A stretch of DNA of 64,000 nucleotides from Achromobacter spanius (GCF_029637605.1 NZ_CP121261.1:2480001-2544000), one strand, 5' to 3'. Counted from the first letter of the stretch, positions 8,298-16,457 are shown. Notes: generated by a model not told the origin, from the sequence alone. Program-made: numbers and translations.

Positions 8298-10685
8298 CTA
8301 GGTGGTGGCCTCAACGGGAGACGCCAGGTCCCACGCATTCGTCAGGTAGTTAAAGTTTCGGTACAGCCCCTGATCCACGCCTTGGGCAACCGCCCCGCGC
8401 ACGGCCTGGCTATCGCCCCCCGACACGTTGACGACAATGTCGTTGCGGTTCTGGTACATGAATGGCGCGCGACCGGGCAGCGGCCCGGGGCCGAACACGT
8501 TGGCTGGAGGCACGACCGGAAGCGAAACACCGCTTGCCACGGCCCACCATGCAGCTTGGTCGCTCGGCAACGCGCCCGACTGCAAGCCCTGCTGCCCACC
8601 CTGTTGCCCCTCCGACTTCCAACCGTCCATCACCGACGCCTGCGCGTCCGGTTCGGATTTCAATGCGTCCGGCACCAAGCTCAGGAACCAGTCCTTGGCC
8701 ACCTTAAGCTTGTCCAGCACCCAGGTCTGGATGGCGTCGCCGATCTGTTTGATCGTGGCCATCATCCGTCCGCCCATGTTCGAGAAGAACGTCCACAAGC
8801 CGTTGAACGCACCCGCCCAATGCGCGATGGCGCCGTCCCAGTCGCCCTTGAAGGCGGCCACGACGCCGTTGACAAGCGCGGTCCAGAACTGCCAGATAGC
8901 CGCGATGTATTCGATGACCGGCCCCAGGAAGGAGTCAAGGGCCATCGCCATCAGCGCATCCCAGGATGCCGAGATGTATGCCTTGATCACATCCCAGTTT
9001 TCCCAGACCTGCCACAGCGCGACGGCCAGCATCCCAATCAACGAAATGATCCGGCCGATCGGCGTCATGGCGAAGGCGTTCCACAGCATCGGCACGACGA
9101 CTGTTGCCAGGTTCAGCAAGAATCCGCCGATCGGGGACAGGATCTGCCACAGGCCATAGGCCAGCACGCCAATCGTTCCGAAGCGCTGGATCCACGGCCC
9201 CAGCGCCTCGCCCGCGCCTCCCAGCAGGTCCTTCACGAAGCCCAGCACGGCCGACACGGCATTGAGCTCGTCCTGCCATTGCTCCACGCCGCCAATCCAG
9301 CCGCCCAGCACGGAATCGCCGCCGCCCAGCCAGTTGGCGATGTCTTCCCCGATCAGATAAATCGTGGTCAACACCGCCGCCATGCGCAGCATCGGCGCGA
9401 GTGATCGGCTCCATACCGACAGCATCTGCATCGCGCCCGCCGGCCCACGGCGCATCGCCATCGCGGCATCCAGCCCGAGCGCGGCGCGCGTGGCGGCGAC
9501 CAGCGCTTGAAACAGGCCGACCGACAATACGCTGGCACGCCGCAGCCAGTTGCCCAACGAGACCAGCCCGATGCTGGCGCCGGTCAGTGCCAACAGCTTG
9601 ACGACCGCGTCGATGTTGTCGGCCAGAAACAGGATCGACGCCGTCACCCCGTTCAGCACGCTGCGGCCTGCCGGCAAGGCCTGTCCGACATAGCGCTGCA
9701 AGGCGTCGTTGAACACCGTCATCGCTGCCGTGATGGACGCGGGCGCGGCCTCGGCTTCCGTGCGCATGGCGGGCAACTGCGATTGCAGCGCGGGCAATGC
9801 GCGGTCGGCCGAGACCTGGCCGCCTTGCACCTGCTGGCGCAACTGGACACGGTCCACATTCAGGCCGGCAGCCAGCGCGTCCTGCATGCGGCGAGGCAGC
9901 GCGTTGTATTCCTCAAGGCCCAGCCTGCCCTGTTCCACCATCTTCAACAGCGCCGCCACGACACCGCCCCGGTCCTCGGCCGGGGTCTGCGACAGGCGCA
10001 TGGCCAAGGCCACGGCCTCGGTGATGCCGGCAGCGTCACGCGGGGAACGCCCGTGGTCTTGCAGCGTCTGCGCGGACCGGGCATAGGTGTCGACGTTGTC
10101 GGCATACGGCGTGCGGCTGGCGCGCGACACGCGGGCCAGGTCGCGGTCGGCCTCGACCGCTTGCGCGCCCGATCCCGCCGCTTGCCGCAGGCGTTCCTGG
10201 ATCTGCACCCAGGCGTCGATGCCGCTCAGGATGCGCTTGAGCGGCGATGCGCCAAGCGTCAGTTCAACAACGCCGCGCAAGCCGCCCAGCGCGGTCGCGT
10301 GCTGGCGGGGCGCCGGGATGCCGCCTTGCGGCCGGGCCACGGCGCTTTTCGCCTGCGGGTTTGTTGCCTGCGCACTTGTGGCTTGGCCGCTTGTTGCCAG
10401 CCCGCCTGTTGCCTGTCCGCTTGTCGCCCGCCCGCCTGCTGCCTGGCCGCTTGTTGCCTGTCGGCTTATCGTCGGTCCGCTTGTCGCCAACACGCGTATC
10501 GCCTGCTGCGTGCTCACCACGCTGGGCAACACGCCCGCCAACGCGCGTCGCATGGCGGCGCTGGCCCGGACGGTTGCGTCAGCCATGGATTGCAGCATGG
10601 CTTCAAACGCCTGCTGGTAAGCCTGCAAGCCGCTTGTGTCCACGTGGTGGCGCAGCAGCGTCACCACCTCTCGTACCACGATCAT
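8298..10685 (-). CDS. Tape measure protein
   Basis: A 795-residue protein in the tape-measure position after the frameshifted chaperone genes. It is alpha-helical and Ala/Gln-rich, with hydrophobic transmembrane-like segments in the middle (about residues 325-350, 410-450 and 490-560), as usual for tape measures. Residues 66-115 are ten pentapeptide units of the ATSGQ type. At about 1.5 angstrom per residue the tail would be near 120 nm long (family rule, inference). The C-terminal end (DIVVNVSGGDSQAVRGAV) is a common tape-measure tail motif. Confidence 0.85.
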   Translation of the reverse strand: MIVVREVVTLLRHHVDTSGLQAYQQAFEAMLQSMADATVRASAAMRRALAGVLPSVVSTQQAIRVLATSGPTISRQATSGQAAGGRATSGQATGGLATSGQATSAQATNPQAKSAVARPQGGIPAPRQHATALGGLRGVVELTLGASPLKRILSGIDAWVQIQERLRQAAGSGAQAVEADRDLARVSRASRTPYADNVDTYARSAQTLQDHGRSPRDAAGITEAVALAMRLSQTPAEDRGGVVAALLKMVEQGRLGLEEYNALPRRMQDALAAGLNVDRVQLRQQVQGGQVSADRALPALQSQLPAMRTEAEAAPASITAAMTVFNDALQRYVGQALPAGRSVLNGVTASILFLADNIDAVVKLLALTGASIGLVSLGNWLRRASVLSVGLFQALVAATRAALGLDAAMAMRRGPAGAMQMLSVWSRSLAPMLRMAAVLTTIYLIGEDIANWLGGGDSVLGGWIGGVEQWQDELNAVSAVLGFVKDLLGGAGEALGPWIQRFGTIGVLAYGLWQILSPIGGFLLNLATVVVPMLWNAFAMTPIGRIISLIGMLAVALWQVWENWDVIKAYISASWDALMAMALDSFLGPVIEYIAAIWQFWTALVNGVVAAFKGDWDGAIAHWAGAFNGLWTFFSNMGGRMMATIKQIGDAIQTWVLDKLKVAKDWFLSLVPDALKSEPDAQASVMDGWKSEGQQGGQQGLQSGALPSDQAAWWAVASGVSLPVVPPANVFGPGPLPGRAPFMYQNRNDIVVNVSGGDSQAVRGAVAQGVDQGLYRNFNYLTNAWDLASPVEATT
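10341..10490 (-). repeat. Ten 15-bp units inside tape measure gene (pentapeptide repeat)
   Basis: Codons 66-115 of the tape measure read as ten five-residue units: LATSG, PTISR, QATSG, QAAGG, RATSG, QATGG, LATSG, QATSA, QATNP, QAKSA. The DNA period is 15 bases. Loss or gain of units keeps the reading frame and would change tail length slightly. Confidence 0.85.
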
Positions 10686-10687
10686 CG

Positions 10688-10942
10688 TTACCTCGCCTTG
10701 TTATCTGCCGCAGCCTGCGCGGCCTGCTGGGCATCCATCAGCGCATTGAGCTTCAGGATGTCCAGCAGATCGATGTCGCCGCGCTTGGCGGCGTCCAGGC
10801 TGACATGGCGGGCCAGGATGGGCCGCCAGATGATCAACTCTCTTTCGAAGCCTGCGTCGAACCGCCCGACAGGCTCGCCAGCTTCGCGCGGGCCGGACCA
10901 AAGCGGCCGGCCCAACGCGCCAAAGGGCCGGCGAAGTTGTGC
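10688..10942 (-). CDS. Tail assembly chaperone frameshift extension (T part of G-T)
   Basis: This frame is open from a TGA at 10,943-10,945 down to 10,688 and overlaps the chaperone gene in the -1 frame. It has no ATG start until near its end and no ribosome-binding site; only a TTG at 10,915 could serve. A -1 slip at C-CCT-TTG (10,921-10,927) joins it to the first 133 codons of the upstream gene, giving a 210-residue fusion whose last 77 residues come from here (ending DAQQAAQAAADNKAR). This is the classic G/G-T tail chaperone arrangement between tube and tape measure genes. Confidence 0.8.
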   Translation of the reverse strand, partial: AQLRRPFGALGRPLWSGPREAGEPVGRFDAGFERELIIWRPILARHVSLDAAKRGDIDLLDILKLNALMDAQQAAQAAADNKAR

Positions 10943-11319
10943 TCAAGAATGTGGAACAACAGCTCCAGGATTTCGGCGTAGTCGGCAAAGGCCAGGCCGC
11001 GATGGGCGGACGTCAGCTTCTGGGGCTCGCGGCCGGCCAGCTCGAAACTGACCAGCTCCGGGTCGATCAGGCGCTCGGCCCAGCCGCCCAGGGCGTCGCC
11101 GCCCAGCTTGGCCGAGAGCTCCCGGAAGGCATTCAGCATCGCGCTTTCGTCGCGGCCTTCGCTGGCGCCTTCCACGTTGAACACCGAGGTCAGCATCGAC
11201 CCGGCGGCCGGCAGCACTTCCTTTTGCAAGTCGCCCAGCAGCTTCAACTGGCGGAAAGGATCGAACCGCGAGATCCGGAAGATAGTGGTGCCGATGGTCA
11301 CTTCCTTGACGGCGCTCAT
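10834..11319 (-). CDS. Tail assembly chaperone (G part)
   Basis: A 161-residue protein starting MSAVKEVTIGTTIFRISRFD at 11,319, in TGATG overlap with the tube gene, with GGGGGC upstream. It lies between tube and tape measure, the fixed position of tail assembly chaperones. Near its end the mRNA has a perfect X-XXY-YYZ heptamer followed by a stem, so a minority product should extend into the -1 frame. Its role is to coat the tape measure before tube polymerisation; it is absent from mature tails. Confidence 0.8.
   Translation of the reverse strand: MSAVKEVTIGTTIFRISRFDPFRQLKLLGDLQKEVLPAAGSMLTSVFNVEGASEGRDESAMLNAFRELSAKLGGDALGGWAERLIDPELVSFELAGREPQKLTSAHRGLAFADYAEILELLFHILEHNFAGPLARWAGRFGPARAKLASLSGGSTQASKES
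10890..10927 (-). promoter_or_regulatory. Programmed -1 ribosomal frameshift signal (slippery CCCTTTG plus stem)
   Basis: On the mRNA strand C-CCT-TTG occupies 10,927-10,921 in the zero frame. A 7-base spacer follows, then GGGCCGG (10,913-10,907), a 10-base loop and CCGGCCC (10,896-10,890), a perfect 7-bp GC stem. The -1 frame is open exactly here (its last upstream stop is at 10,945-10,943). Confidence 0.85.
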
Positions 11320-11747
11320 CAGGTATTGCCCCCGATCACGTTGATGGCCGGGCCGGTCTCGATCGTCCATTCGCGGTTGCCCACCTTGGCGCCGTAGCCG
11401 GCGTCGGGCATCTTGACGATCCACGCCGAATCCGAGGCATGCAACGACGTGCCGCGCAGGTCGGTCACCGACACCGGCACGGCGCCGTTGCCCTCGGTGG
11501 CGCGGTCGGCCTGGTGCAGCGCGGTCAGCGCGGCGTTGCTGGCGCTGGTCTGCATCAGCGTCAGCGTGATGCGCAAGCGCGAATCGCGCGACATCGAGCG
11601 CGCCACCTCGCCGTCGACCCCGACGACGGAGGCAATGCCTTCGCCGATTTCGGCGACGGTGACAAAGGTGTCTTCGGCAAGGCCCGAGATGGGCAGCGCG
11701 CCCATCACGATCTTCACCTGGTTGGGTGCGTAGGTTTTGACAGACAT
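11319..11747 (-). CDS. Tail tube protein (DUF3277-type)
   Basis: A 142-residue protein starting MSVKTYAPNQVKIVMG at 11,747. It resembles the DUF3277 family of tube/structural proteins of KPP10/ZF40-like myophages, with the typical DFDTFVxVxxxxDxxxxVxGxDGEVARS-like pattern seen here as EDTFVTVAEIGEGIASVVG...DGEVARSMS and a Gln/Thr-rich LTLMQTSASN strand. It follows the sheath gene by 13 bases. It forms the inner rigid tube. Confidence 0.8.
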   Translation of the reverse strand: MSVKTYAPNQVKIVMGALPISGLAEDTFVTVAEIGEGIASVVGVDGEVARSMSRDSRLRITLTLMQTSASNAALTALHQADRATEGNGAVPVSVTDLRGTSLHASDSAWIVKMPDAGYGAKVGNREWTIETGPAINVIGGNT

Positions 11748-11760
11748 GGATAGGCCCCGA

Positions 11761-13119
11761 TTACAGTTGTTGGTAGGTGAGGTTGCCCTTGATTTCGGCA
11801 ACATGGATGGCGCCGGCAAGGCGGGCGCTGAAGCTCAGGTCGCGCAGGATGCGGTTGGCCTTGTCGTTCGTCGACACGCTGGCCGCGCGCGGCACGTTGA
11901 TGACAAAGCCGGGAATCTTGCGGCCCGCGTCATCGATTTCATCGGGCGCGACCAAGCCACGGCTTTGGCCCAGCAGCAGCGCCTGGCGGATGCCGTTGAC
12001 CAGCACCTGGATGCCGGCGTCGGTGTACGGCACCTTGCCGTTGGCGTTGATCAGTTGCGACGCCACGTTGATCTTCACTTGCTCGGCCAACCAGTCGCGG
12101 CCACGGATCACATCGATCCATTCGCCCGCGGCAACCTTGCCGTTTTGCGTCACGGCAAAGTTGCGCATCTGCTCGAAGGTGTTGGCGTTTTTGGCATGCG
12201 CGGCCAGCGCCTGGCCTTCGGTCAGGCTGTCATAGCTGACGCCTGAAAGCCGCGTGTTGGCCCACGTCTCACCGCCCGGATAGAAGGTGAAGCGGTTGGC
12301 GGCGACGGCGGCGTCCAGGGCTTCGCTGGCGGCCTGGCCGTGGTACCAGACATGGGTGCGGAAGAACTGCTTCTGCTGGCATTGGGACGCGATGTCGTTG
12401 GACGCGGCGGCATCGATGATGCCGGCCTGGGCGCTGGACACACCGAACAGGCGCTCGTTCGATTCCACCCACTCGGCGGCGTCCAGCACATCGGCTTCGG
12501 CACGGCTGGCCAAGGACACGCCGTACCAGTCGCCGTTTTCACGCAGGCAGGCGTTCAACGCGGCCGACGGGGTTTCGGTGCTGACCGGCGCGGCCAGTTG
12601 CAGGTTGCCCTTCACGGCGATCGCAACCGCTTGGCCGGTCTCGGCAGCGGTTACCGTGACATCGGCGCCCGTGGCGGCTGCCGTCACCGGTGCATCGGTG
12701 TCGGCGATGACGGCGGCCAAGGCGGTGGCCAGGGTCTGGGGCGTGCTGTCGGGCAGGCCCGACGTCGCCACGTCCACCTTCTGCACCGCGCCTTGCGCAT
12801 CGCGCCACGACAGCGAAACCAGGTACTCCGACACGGCGGCGCGCGTAACGGTCACACGCGACGTATCCACTTGGCGGCGGCCCACGAAAACGCGCGCCAC
12901 GGTCGGGATCTGCTTGAACGCATCGCGCACAGCGATGTAAAGCGGGTCGGTCGGCGCCATGCCCATGTCCAACAGCTCGCCCGGCTCGGTCAGCGCCAGG
13001 ATGCGGTTGACGGCCAGCGCGTGCGCGCCAAGAATCAAGAGGTCAGAGAAGTTCTGCTCCTTGATCGCCGTGGTGTTCAGCGAGATCGCCACATTGACGA
13101 TCCGGTCGATTTTTGCCAT
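11761..13119 (-). CDS. Tail sheath protein (DUF3383-type)
   Basis: A 452-residue protein starting MAKIDRIVNVAISLNTTAIK at 13,119, a start shared by DUF3383 sheath proteins of KPP10/ZF40-like phages. The N-terminal part holds the insertion domain; the C-terminal domain ends with DLSFSARLAGAIHVAEIKGNLTY, the usual conserved sheath end. GGAG lies 8 bases before the start, overlapping the U-tract of a terminator. A contractile sheath is the hallmark of Myoviridae and R-type tailocins. Confidence 0.85.
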   Translation of the reverse strand: MAKIDRIVNVAISLNTTAIKEQNFSDLLILGAHALAVNRILALTEPGELLDMGMAPTDPLYIAVRDAFKQIPTVARVFVGRRQVDTSRVTVTRAAVSEYLVSLSWRDAQGAVQKVDVATSGLPDSTPQTLATALAAVIADTDAPVTAAATGADVTVTAAETGQAVAIAVKGNLQLAAPVSTETPSAALNACLRENGDWYGVSLASRAEADVLDAAEWVESNERLFGVSSAQAGIIDAAASNDIASQCQQKQFFRTHVWYHGQAASEALDAAVAANRFTFYPGGETWANTRLSGVSYDSLTEGQALAAHAKNANTFEQMRNFAVTQNGKVAAGEWIDVIRGRDWLAEQVKINVASQLINANGKVPYTDAGIQVLVNGIRQALLLGQSRGLVAPDEIDDAGRKIPGFVINVPRAASVSTNDKANRILRDLSFSARLAGAIHVAEIKGNLTYQQL

Positions 13120-13129
13120 TTGCGGCTCC

Positions 13130-13152
13130 AAAAAAAAACCGCCCAAGGGCGG
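13130..13152 (-). terminator. Rho-independent terminator directly before sheath gene
   Basis: On the minus strand CCGCC-CTTG-GGCGG is followed by nine T. It lies between the neck gene and the sheath gene, and its T-run runs into the sheath Shine-Dalgarno. Sheath expression from upstream therefore needs read-through or antitermination, or an unseen local promoter. Confidence 0.75.
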
Positions 13153-13181
13153 CGGGGACTACGTTAAGAAGGCCTGCGACG

Positions 13182-13706
13182 CTATTGCGCCGGGTCGGTC
13201 TTCGCGGAGAAAGAGGTTTCCAGGGTGGGCGTGGTGCCGCCCGTGGTCGTGATCGTGCCGGTCACCGTTTCAATGACGCCGACAAAATCGGTATAGGTCT
13301 GCGCATAGCGGATGCCCAGTTCAAGCACGCCCAGGCGCTCACTTGCCGCGCCGGCGCTGTCAGGCGGCACGCGCTCTATGCGGCCGGCCTGAAACAAGGC
13401 CAGGCCCAGCGCTTCGGCTTGTTCTTCATAAACGGGATGGCGCAAGACCAGGCCCATCTTGTCCAACGCGCGATACGCATCCACTCCCACGCTGCGCAGC
13501 TCGACGGTGGCATCGCGATGGTCGTGCACCGGCTGGTTCCCGTCGTCATCGACACGGCCCGTCTCGACAGGCCCGGCCTGCACCCAGCGCACGGCCATGG
13601 CGATATATGGCGACGGCGGGAAGGTCTCGGTATCGTCGGAATGCGCCACCGGCACGCCGCCGGCAGCGGCGCTTATCAGCGTAAGGATTGCGTTGTCGGG
13701 CGTCAT
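13182..13706 (-). CDS. Neck/tail terminator-like protein
   Basis: A 174-residue protein upstream of the sheath gene. It resembles the LIC_12616/phage neck terminator gp12-like group: PSPYIAMAVRWVQAGPVETGR followed by RDATVELRSVGVDAYRALDKMG and a C-terminal ELGIRYAQTYTDFVGVIETVTGTI. Such proteins cap the tail tube and sheath and join tail to head. ATG 13,706 is chosen; a TTG 30 bases further upstream is possible, and neither has a good Shine-Dalgarno. In a headless particle it would serve as the tail cap. Confidence 0.6.
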   Translation of the reverse strand: MTPDNAILTLISAAAGGVPVAHSDDTETFPPSPYIAMAVRWVQAGPVETGRVDDDGNQPVHDHRDATVELRSVGVDAYRALDKMGLVLRHPVYEEQAEALGLALFQAGRIERVPPDSAGAASERLGVLELGIRYAQTYTDFVGVIETVTGTITTTGGTTPTLETSFSAKTDPAQ

Positions 13707-13727
13707 GTCGGCTAGTAAAAGGTTCGG

Positions 13728-13767
13728 AAAAAACAAAAGCCCGCGAACCGTTGAAGGTAGGCGGGCT
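13728..13767 (-). terminator. Terminator between early genes and tail operon
   Basis: On the minus strand AGCCCGC and GCGGGCT (13,761-13,767 and 13,738-13,744) form a stem followed by TTTTGTTTTTT. It ends the early operon and occupies the place where phage head genes would be expected. Confidence 0.75.
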
Positions 13768-13796
13768 GCATTTCGTGTGGGCGCAATGCCCCGCGG

Positions 13797-14078
13797 CTAT
13801 TGTCTCAAATCCGGTCCCAAATGCGCAGGGTTTTTATGAAGTACGTGTCCCAATTCCGACCACGCATAAGTCGCGGATTTTGTATTGCCGCCACAACGAT
13901 GCACATGGCCGGCATCCAGCAAATGGTCCAGCACCCGGCGGGCGCCACGCCGCATGGCTTCTTGCGAGGCGGGCGTCAACGGCATGCCTCGGCTGACGTG
14001 CCGCAGTATTTCCGCCATCCTGAATTCACGACCCGGGTACGCGGCCAGCAGATCAATGACCTCGTGCGCGTACTTCAT
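13797..14078 (-). CDS. Small winged-helix-like DNA-binding protein
   Basis: A 93-residue basic protein, unrecognised by family. The pattern EVIDLLAAYPGREFRMAEIL...QEAMRRGARRVLDHLLDAGHV resembles a winged helix-turn-helix used by small phage regulators. It starts at ATG 14,078 in an ATGA overlap with the preceding gene, so it is the last member of the early operon, right before the terminator. A regulatory role is an inference from fold and place. Confidence 0.55.
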   Translation of the reverse strand: MKYAHEVIDLLAAYPGREFRMAEILRHVSRGMPLTPASQEAMRRGARRVLDHLLDAGHVHRCGGNTKSATYAWSELGHVLHKNPAHLGPDLRQ

Positions 14079-14629
14079 TTGAATTCCCTCCAGACCTGTT
14101 GCTTGAAGCTGCCCAGCGCTACCTTGTAGTAAGGCAGCGTGACGCCGAGGGCGCGGCAGGCCTTTTCCTGACGCAGATGCGCGGGCAGGTCCGCGTAGTC
14201 GGCGCGACGCGTGGTTTCCGCCTGCACCACGCGCCGCTCAACCAGCGGCAACGCTTCATACAAGGCATGCACGCGGCGCGCGCGTTCGTGATTCACCGGA
14301 ATGCGCAGCGGCTCATCGTCGTCCTCGTGACCGGGTAGCGGCGGAAACGCGCACACGTCCGGCGCGTCTTGCATCATGCGGCGCGGGCCCGGCCAGTCGC
14401 CTTCCCATTGCGATCTGGCCCAATTGCGGATTTCGTCTTCCACCCAACGCGGTAAGCCTGCTTGCATGCCTGCCTTTGCTTCCATTGTCTTGTTGCCTCG
14501 TACTTGATTGCGGATCGCGGAACCGCTTGGGTGTCCCGTGTCGCATCCCCTCTTGTGTTCCGTTTTGTGTTCCGCTTCGGGTCTCATTTTTTGTCCCGCT
14601 TCGCATCCCGTTTCGTGTGCCTGTGTCAT
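14075..14629 (-). CDS. Putative late-gene regulator (sigma-region-4/antiterminator-like HTH)
   Basis: A 184-residue protein. The first about 48 residues are low-complexity (many H, E, K, T and G). The C-terminal half carries ERARRVHALYEALPLVERRV and then KACRALGVTLPYYKVALGSF, which looks like a sigma-4 or RinA/ArpU-type helix-turn-helix found in phage late regulators. ATG 14,629 has GGAGGG 5 bases upstream and overlaps the previous stop (ATGA); an internal ATG at 14,485 would drop the low-complexity part. Its position before two terminators and the tail operon suits a late activator or antiterminator. Confidence 0.5.
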   Translation of the reverse strand: MTQAHETGCEAGQKMRPEAEHKTEHKRGCDTGHPSGSAIRNQVRGNKTMEAKAGMQAGLPRWVEDEIRNWARSQWEGDWPGPRRMMQDAPDVCAFPPLPGHEDDDEPLRIPVNHERARRVHALYEALPLVERRVVQAETTRRADYADLPAHLRQEKACRALGVTLPYYKVALGSFKQQVWREFK

Positions 14630-15309
14630 GCGCCCTCCGGCTCGGTGGTGTGCCTGGCGTGCGTCAGCATCTCGGCGATGGCCTTGGTGGGGTGTCCGCC
14701 AAGCGCGATGCGCGCCTCCCATCGGTCTATCCATTCGCGATGCGACCGGCTGCGCGGCTCCAACAGCTTTCCCGCCCCCATCTTTTTCAGCGCGGCTTCT
14801 GCTTGCGCGCGCGTGGCCAGCGTCTGGCCTGGCGCGGGCAGTGCCGCGCGCGGTGGCGGAATGTCGAGCCACGCGCCTTTGCTAAGCTCCTCGGTCAAGG
14901 TCCTTTCCCACCGCGTTTTGATGGCGCCGTAATTGCTGTTGAGCAGGTCCACCGTACTCACCCCAACCGCCGCCCAGTACACAGCGGGGTGTGACCAATC
15001 ACCGGTCTCGCCGCGCCGCCGAGCCGACACGCCGCGCACGGCTTCGTGATACGCCAGCTCGGGGATCAGCCACGGGCAGCACAGCTTCAGAAATTCCGGC
15101 AACGTCGGCGGCCACTCGCGCGTCAGGCACGCCGTCAGCCCACGCCTGACTTGCGCTTCGGTCAGCCCCGACAACTTTTGATTCCAGGAATCCTTCAACT
15201 CGCGCGGCGTCAGGCCTTCCCACTGCTGCGCAAACTTCGCGCCGTACAGCAGGTGCATTTCATTGACGACCAGCGCGCCCAGGCTGGTGGACGATTCAGC
15301 GACTTGCAT
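14626..15309 (-). CDS. Replication-associated protein, lambda P/helicase-loader-like
   Basis: A 227-residue protein. An N-terminal helix (NEMHLLYGAKFAQQWEG) is followed by LTEAQVRRGLTACLTREWPPTLPEFLKLC, the pattern of phage replication protein P-like loaders (...GLxxxxxxxxxWPPxxxEFxxLC). It follows a YdaU-like gene with a 14-base overlap, the common O-P pair order. The enzyme-free family acts by loading DnaB-type helicase. Retention of this gene in a headless element would be unusual and may be a relic. Confidence 0.6.
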   Translation of the reverse strand: MQVAESSTSLGALVVNEMHLLYGAKFAQQWEGLTPRELKDSWNQKLSGLTEAQVRRGLTACLTREWPPTLPEFLKLCCPWLIPELAYHEAVRGVSARRRGETGDWSHPAVYWAAVGVSTVDLLNSNYGAIKTRWERTLTEELSKGAWLDIPPPRAALPAPGQTLATRAQAEAALKKMGAGKLLEPRSRSHREWIDRWEARIALGGHPTKAIAEMLTHARHTTEPEGA

Positions 15310-16150
15310 CGATCACCCCCATGTCGATCTCGCCACGTACCCGGCCTTCAGCCAGCACGCTGCGCAGTTCAGATGACCAGTCGGCGCGTTGCCCTGCGCG
15401 GCTGCTTGCGGCGATGCGCGGCCTATCGCGCGGTGGGTACAGCCCCAGATAGCCGCTGGCGATGCTGTGGGCGATGACCTCGCACGCGGCAATGCCCTCG
15501 GCGCGGTAGCCCGCAAGCTGTTGCAACTGCCGCCGCGCGCCCTCTTCGGTAATCGGCTTCTTGCGGGCTTTGCGATCCACTACCCAACTGACCCAGTCAG
15601 CGCGGTCCAGCCATTCGGGCAATGCAACGCCCGTGGCGTCAAAACCTGCATTGCGCTTGCATGGCCCAGGTTCCTTTTTTTTCTGGCTTTGGGTTCCTGG
15701 TTCTGGTTCATGGTTGGTTGCACGGGTGTTCAACGGCTGTTGCGCCGCCCCGTCCTGCTGTGCCGCTTCCAATGCCACGTTTTCTGCCACGTCCTCTGCC
15801 GCTTTCACCGGCCGGCAAGCCAGCCGCGCCCGCTTGGCCGCGCTGGCCTTGCCAGCCGCGGACTTCGCTTCCTTGTTGCCGTGGTAGCGGGCAATCTCGG
15901 CATCGCAACGCGCATGCCGCCAGCCTTGCTCGGTGTCCACGAAAAATTCGCCCAGCACCTGGACCACCGCGGCCTGCTCTTCGTCAGAGCGCGCAATCAA
16001 CAAGCGGCAGAGCTTGTCGACGTCCCCGCACAAGGGGGCTTCGGTGTCGTAATAGAGTTCGATCAAGTCGCGATAGACGCTGCGTTCGATGCGCGTCAGG
16101 TGCCGCGTGGCGCTATTGAAATCGCCAATGTGATGGGGGTAGTAGTTCAT
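15296..16150 (-). CDS. YdaU-like (DUF1376) phage replication protein
   Basis: A 284-residue protein opening MNYYPHHIGDFNSATRHLTR, with ERSVYRDLIELYYDTEAPL next: the DUF1376/YdaU signature (YYxxxIGDYxxxTxHLxxxExGxYxxLL). A lysine-rich, Gln-rich linker (about 125-185) precedes a C-terminal domain. YdaU-like proteins sit in phage replication modules and are thought to act as initiator-like DNA-binding proteins. It overlaps the upstream Cro-like gene by 4 bases (ATGA). Confidence 0.78.
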   Translation of the reverse strand: MNYYPHHIGDFNSATRHLTRIERSVYRDLIELYYDTEAPLCGDVDKLCRLLIARSDEEQAAVVQVLGEFFVDTEQGWRHARCDAEIARYHGNKEAKSAAGKASAAKRARLACRPVKAAEDVAENVALEAAQQDGAAQQPLNTRATNHEPEPGTQSQKKKEPGPCKRNAGFDATGVALPEWLDRADWVSWVVDRKARKKPITEEGARRQLQQLAGYRAEGIAACEVIAHSIASGYLGLYPPRDRPRIAASSRAGQRADWSSELRSVLAEGRVRGEIDMGVIDASR

Positions 16151-16386
16151 TGCGCCTTGTGCCCTTCGGCCAGCTCCGGCCAGATTCGAATGCAATCCGT
16201 GGGACGCAAATCGCGCCGGGTGACCCAGCCGCACGTGGCCAGCTCAATCAGAGCGCAATGCTTGACCGGCACCGGCCGGCGCCCGGTGCGCCACTGGTAG
16301 ACCAGCGCGGGCGATACCCCCACGCGCCGAGCCAGCGCCGCAGCGGTAATGGCTCCCTCGCAATCGAAATAGTCATGTAGGTTCAT
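16147..16386 (-). CDS. Cro/YdaS-like helix-turn-helix protein
   Basis: A 79-residue protein with an obvious Cro-type helix-turn-helix: AITAAALARRVGVSPALVYQWRTGRRPVP. It resembles the YdaS family of phage Cro-like regulators. It is divergent from the S24 repressor, the standard lysis/lysogeny switch arrangement. No Shine-Dalgarno is visible before ATG 16,386. It is first in the early operon; the next four genes overlap it and one another by 4-14 bases. Confidence 0.75.
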   Translation of the reverse strand: MNLHDYFDCEGAITAAALARRVGVSPALVYQWRTGRRPVPVKHCALIELATCGWVTRRDLRPTDCIRIWPELAEGHKAQ

Positions 16387-16457
16387 TGCCAAAACTATAG
16401 CTACGCTACATCTTATTAGCAAGCCATGCTATAGTTTAATTTGCATAGCATTGCTAT
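16387..16457. promoter_or_regulatory. Divergent control region with repeated GCTATAG operators
   Basis: The 71 bases between repressor and Cro-like gene hold repeats of one motif: GCTATAGTTTT on the minus strand (16,391-16,401), GCTATAGTTT on the plus strand (16,428-16,437) and GCTATATG on the plus strand (16,453-16,460, overlapping the repressor ATG), with TGCATAGCA in between. They are likely binding sites of repressor and Cro-like protein. Confidence 0.65.

Noticed and set aside
10688..10915. Separate 75-codon gene starting at TTG 10,915
   Set aside because: No ribosome-binding site; the slippery heptamer, stem and open -1 frame explain it better as a frameshift extension.
14508..14625. 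Degenerate TTCGCATCCCG-like repeats as a regulatory array
   Set aside because: They lie inside the low-complexity N-terminal codons of the putative late regulator and are too degenerate to call.
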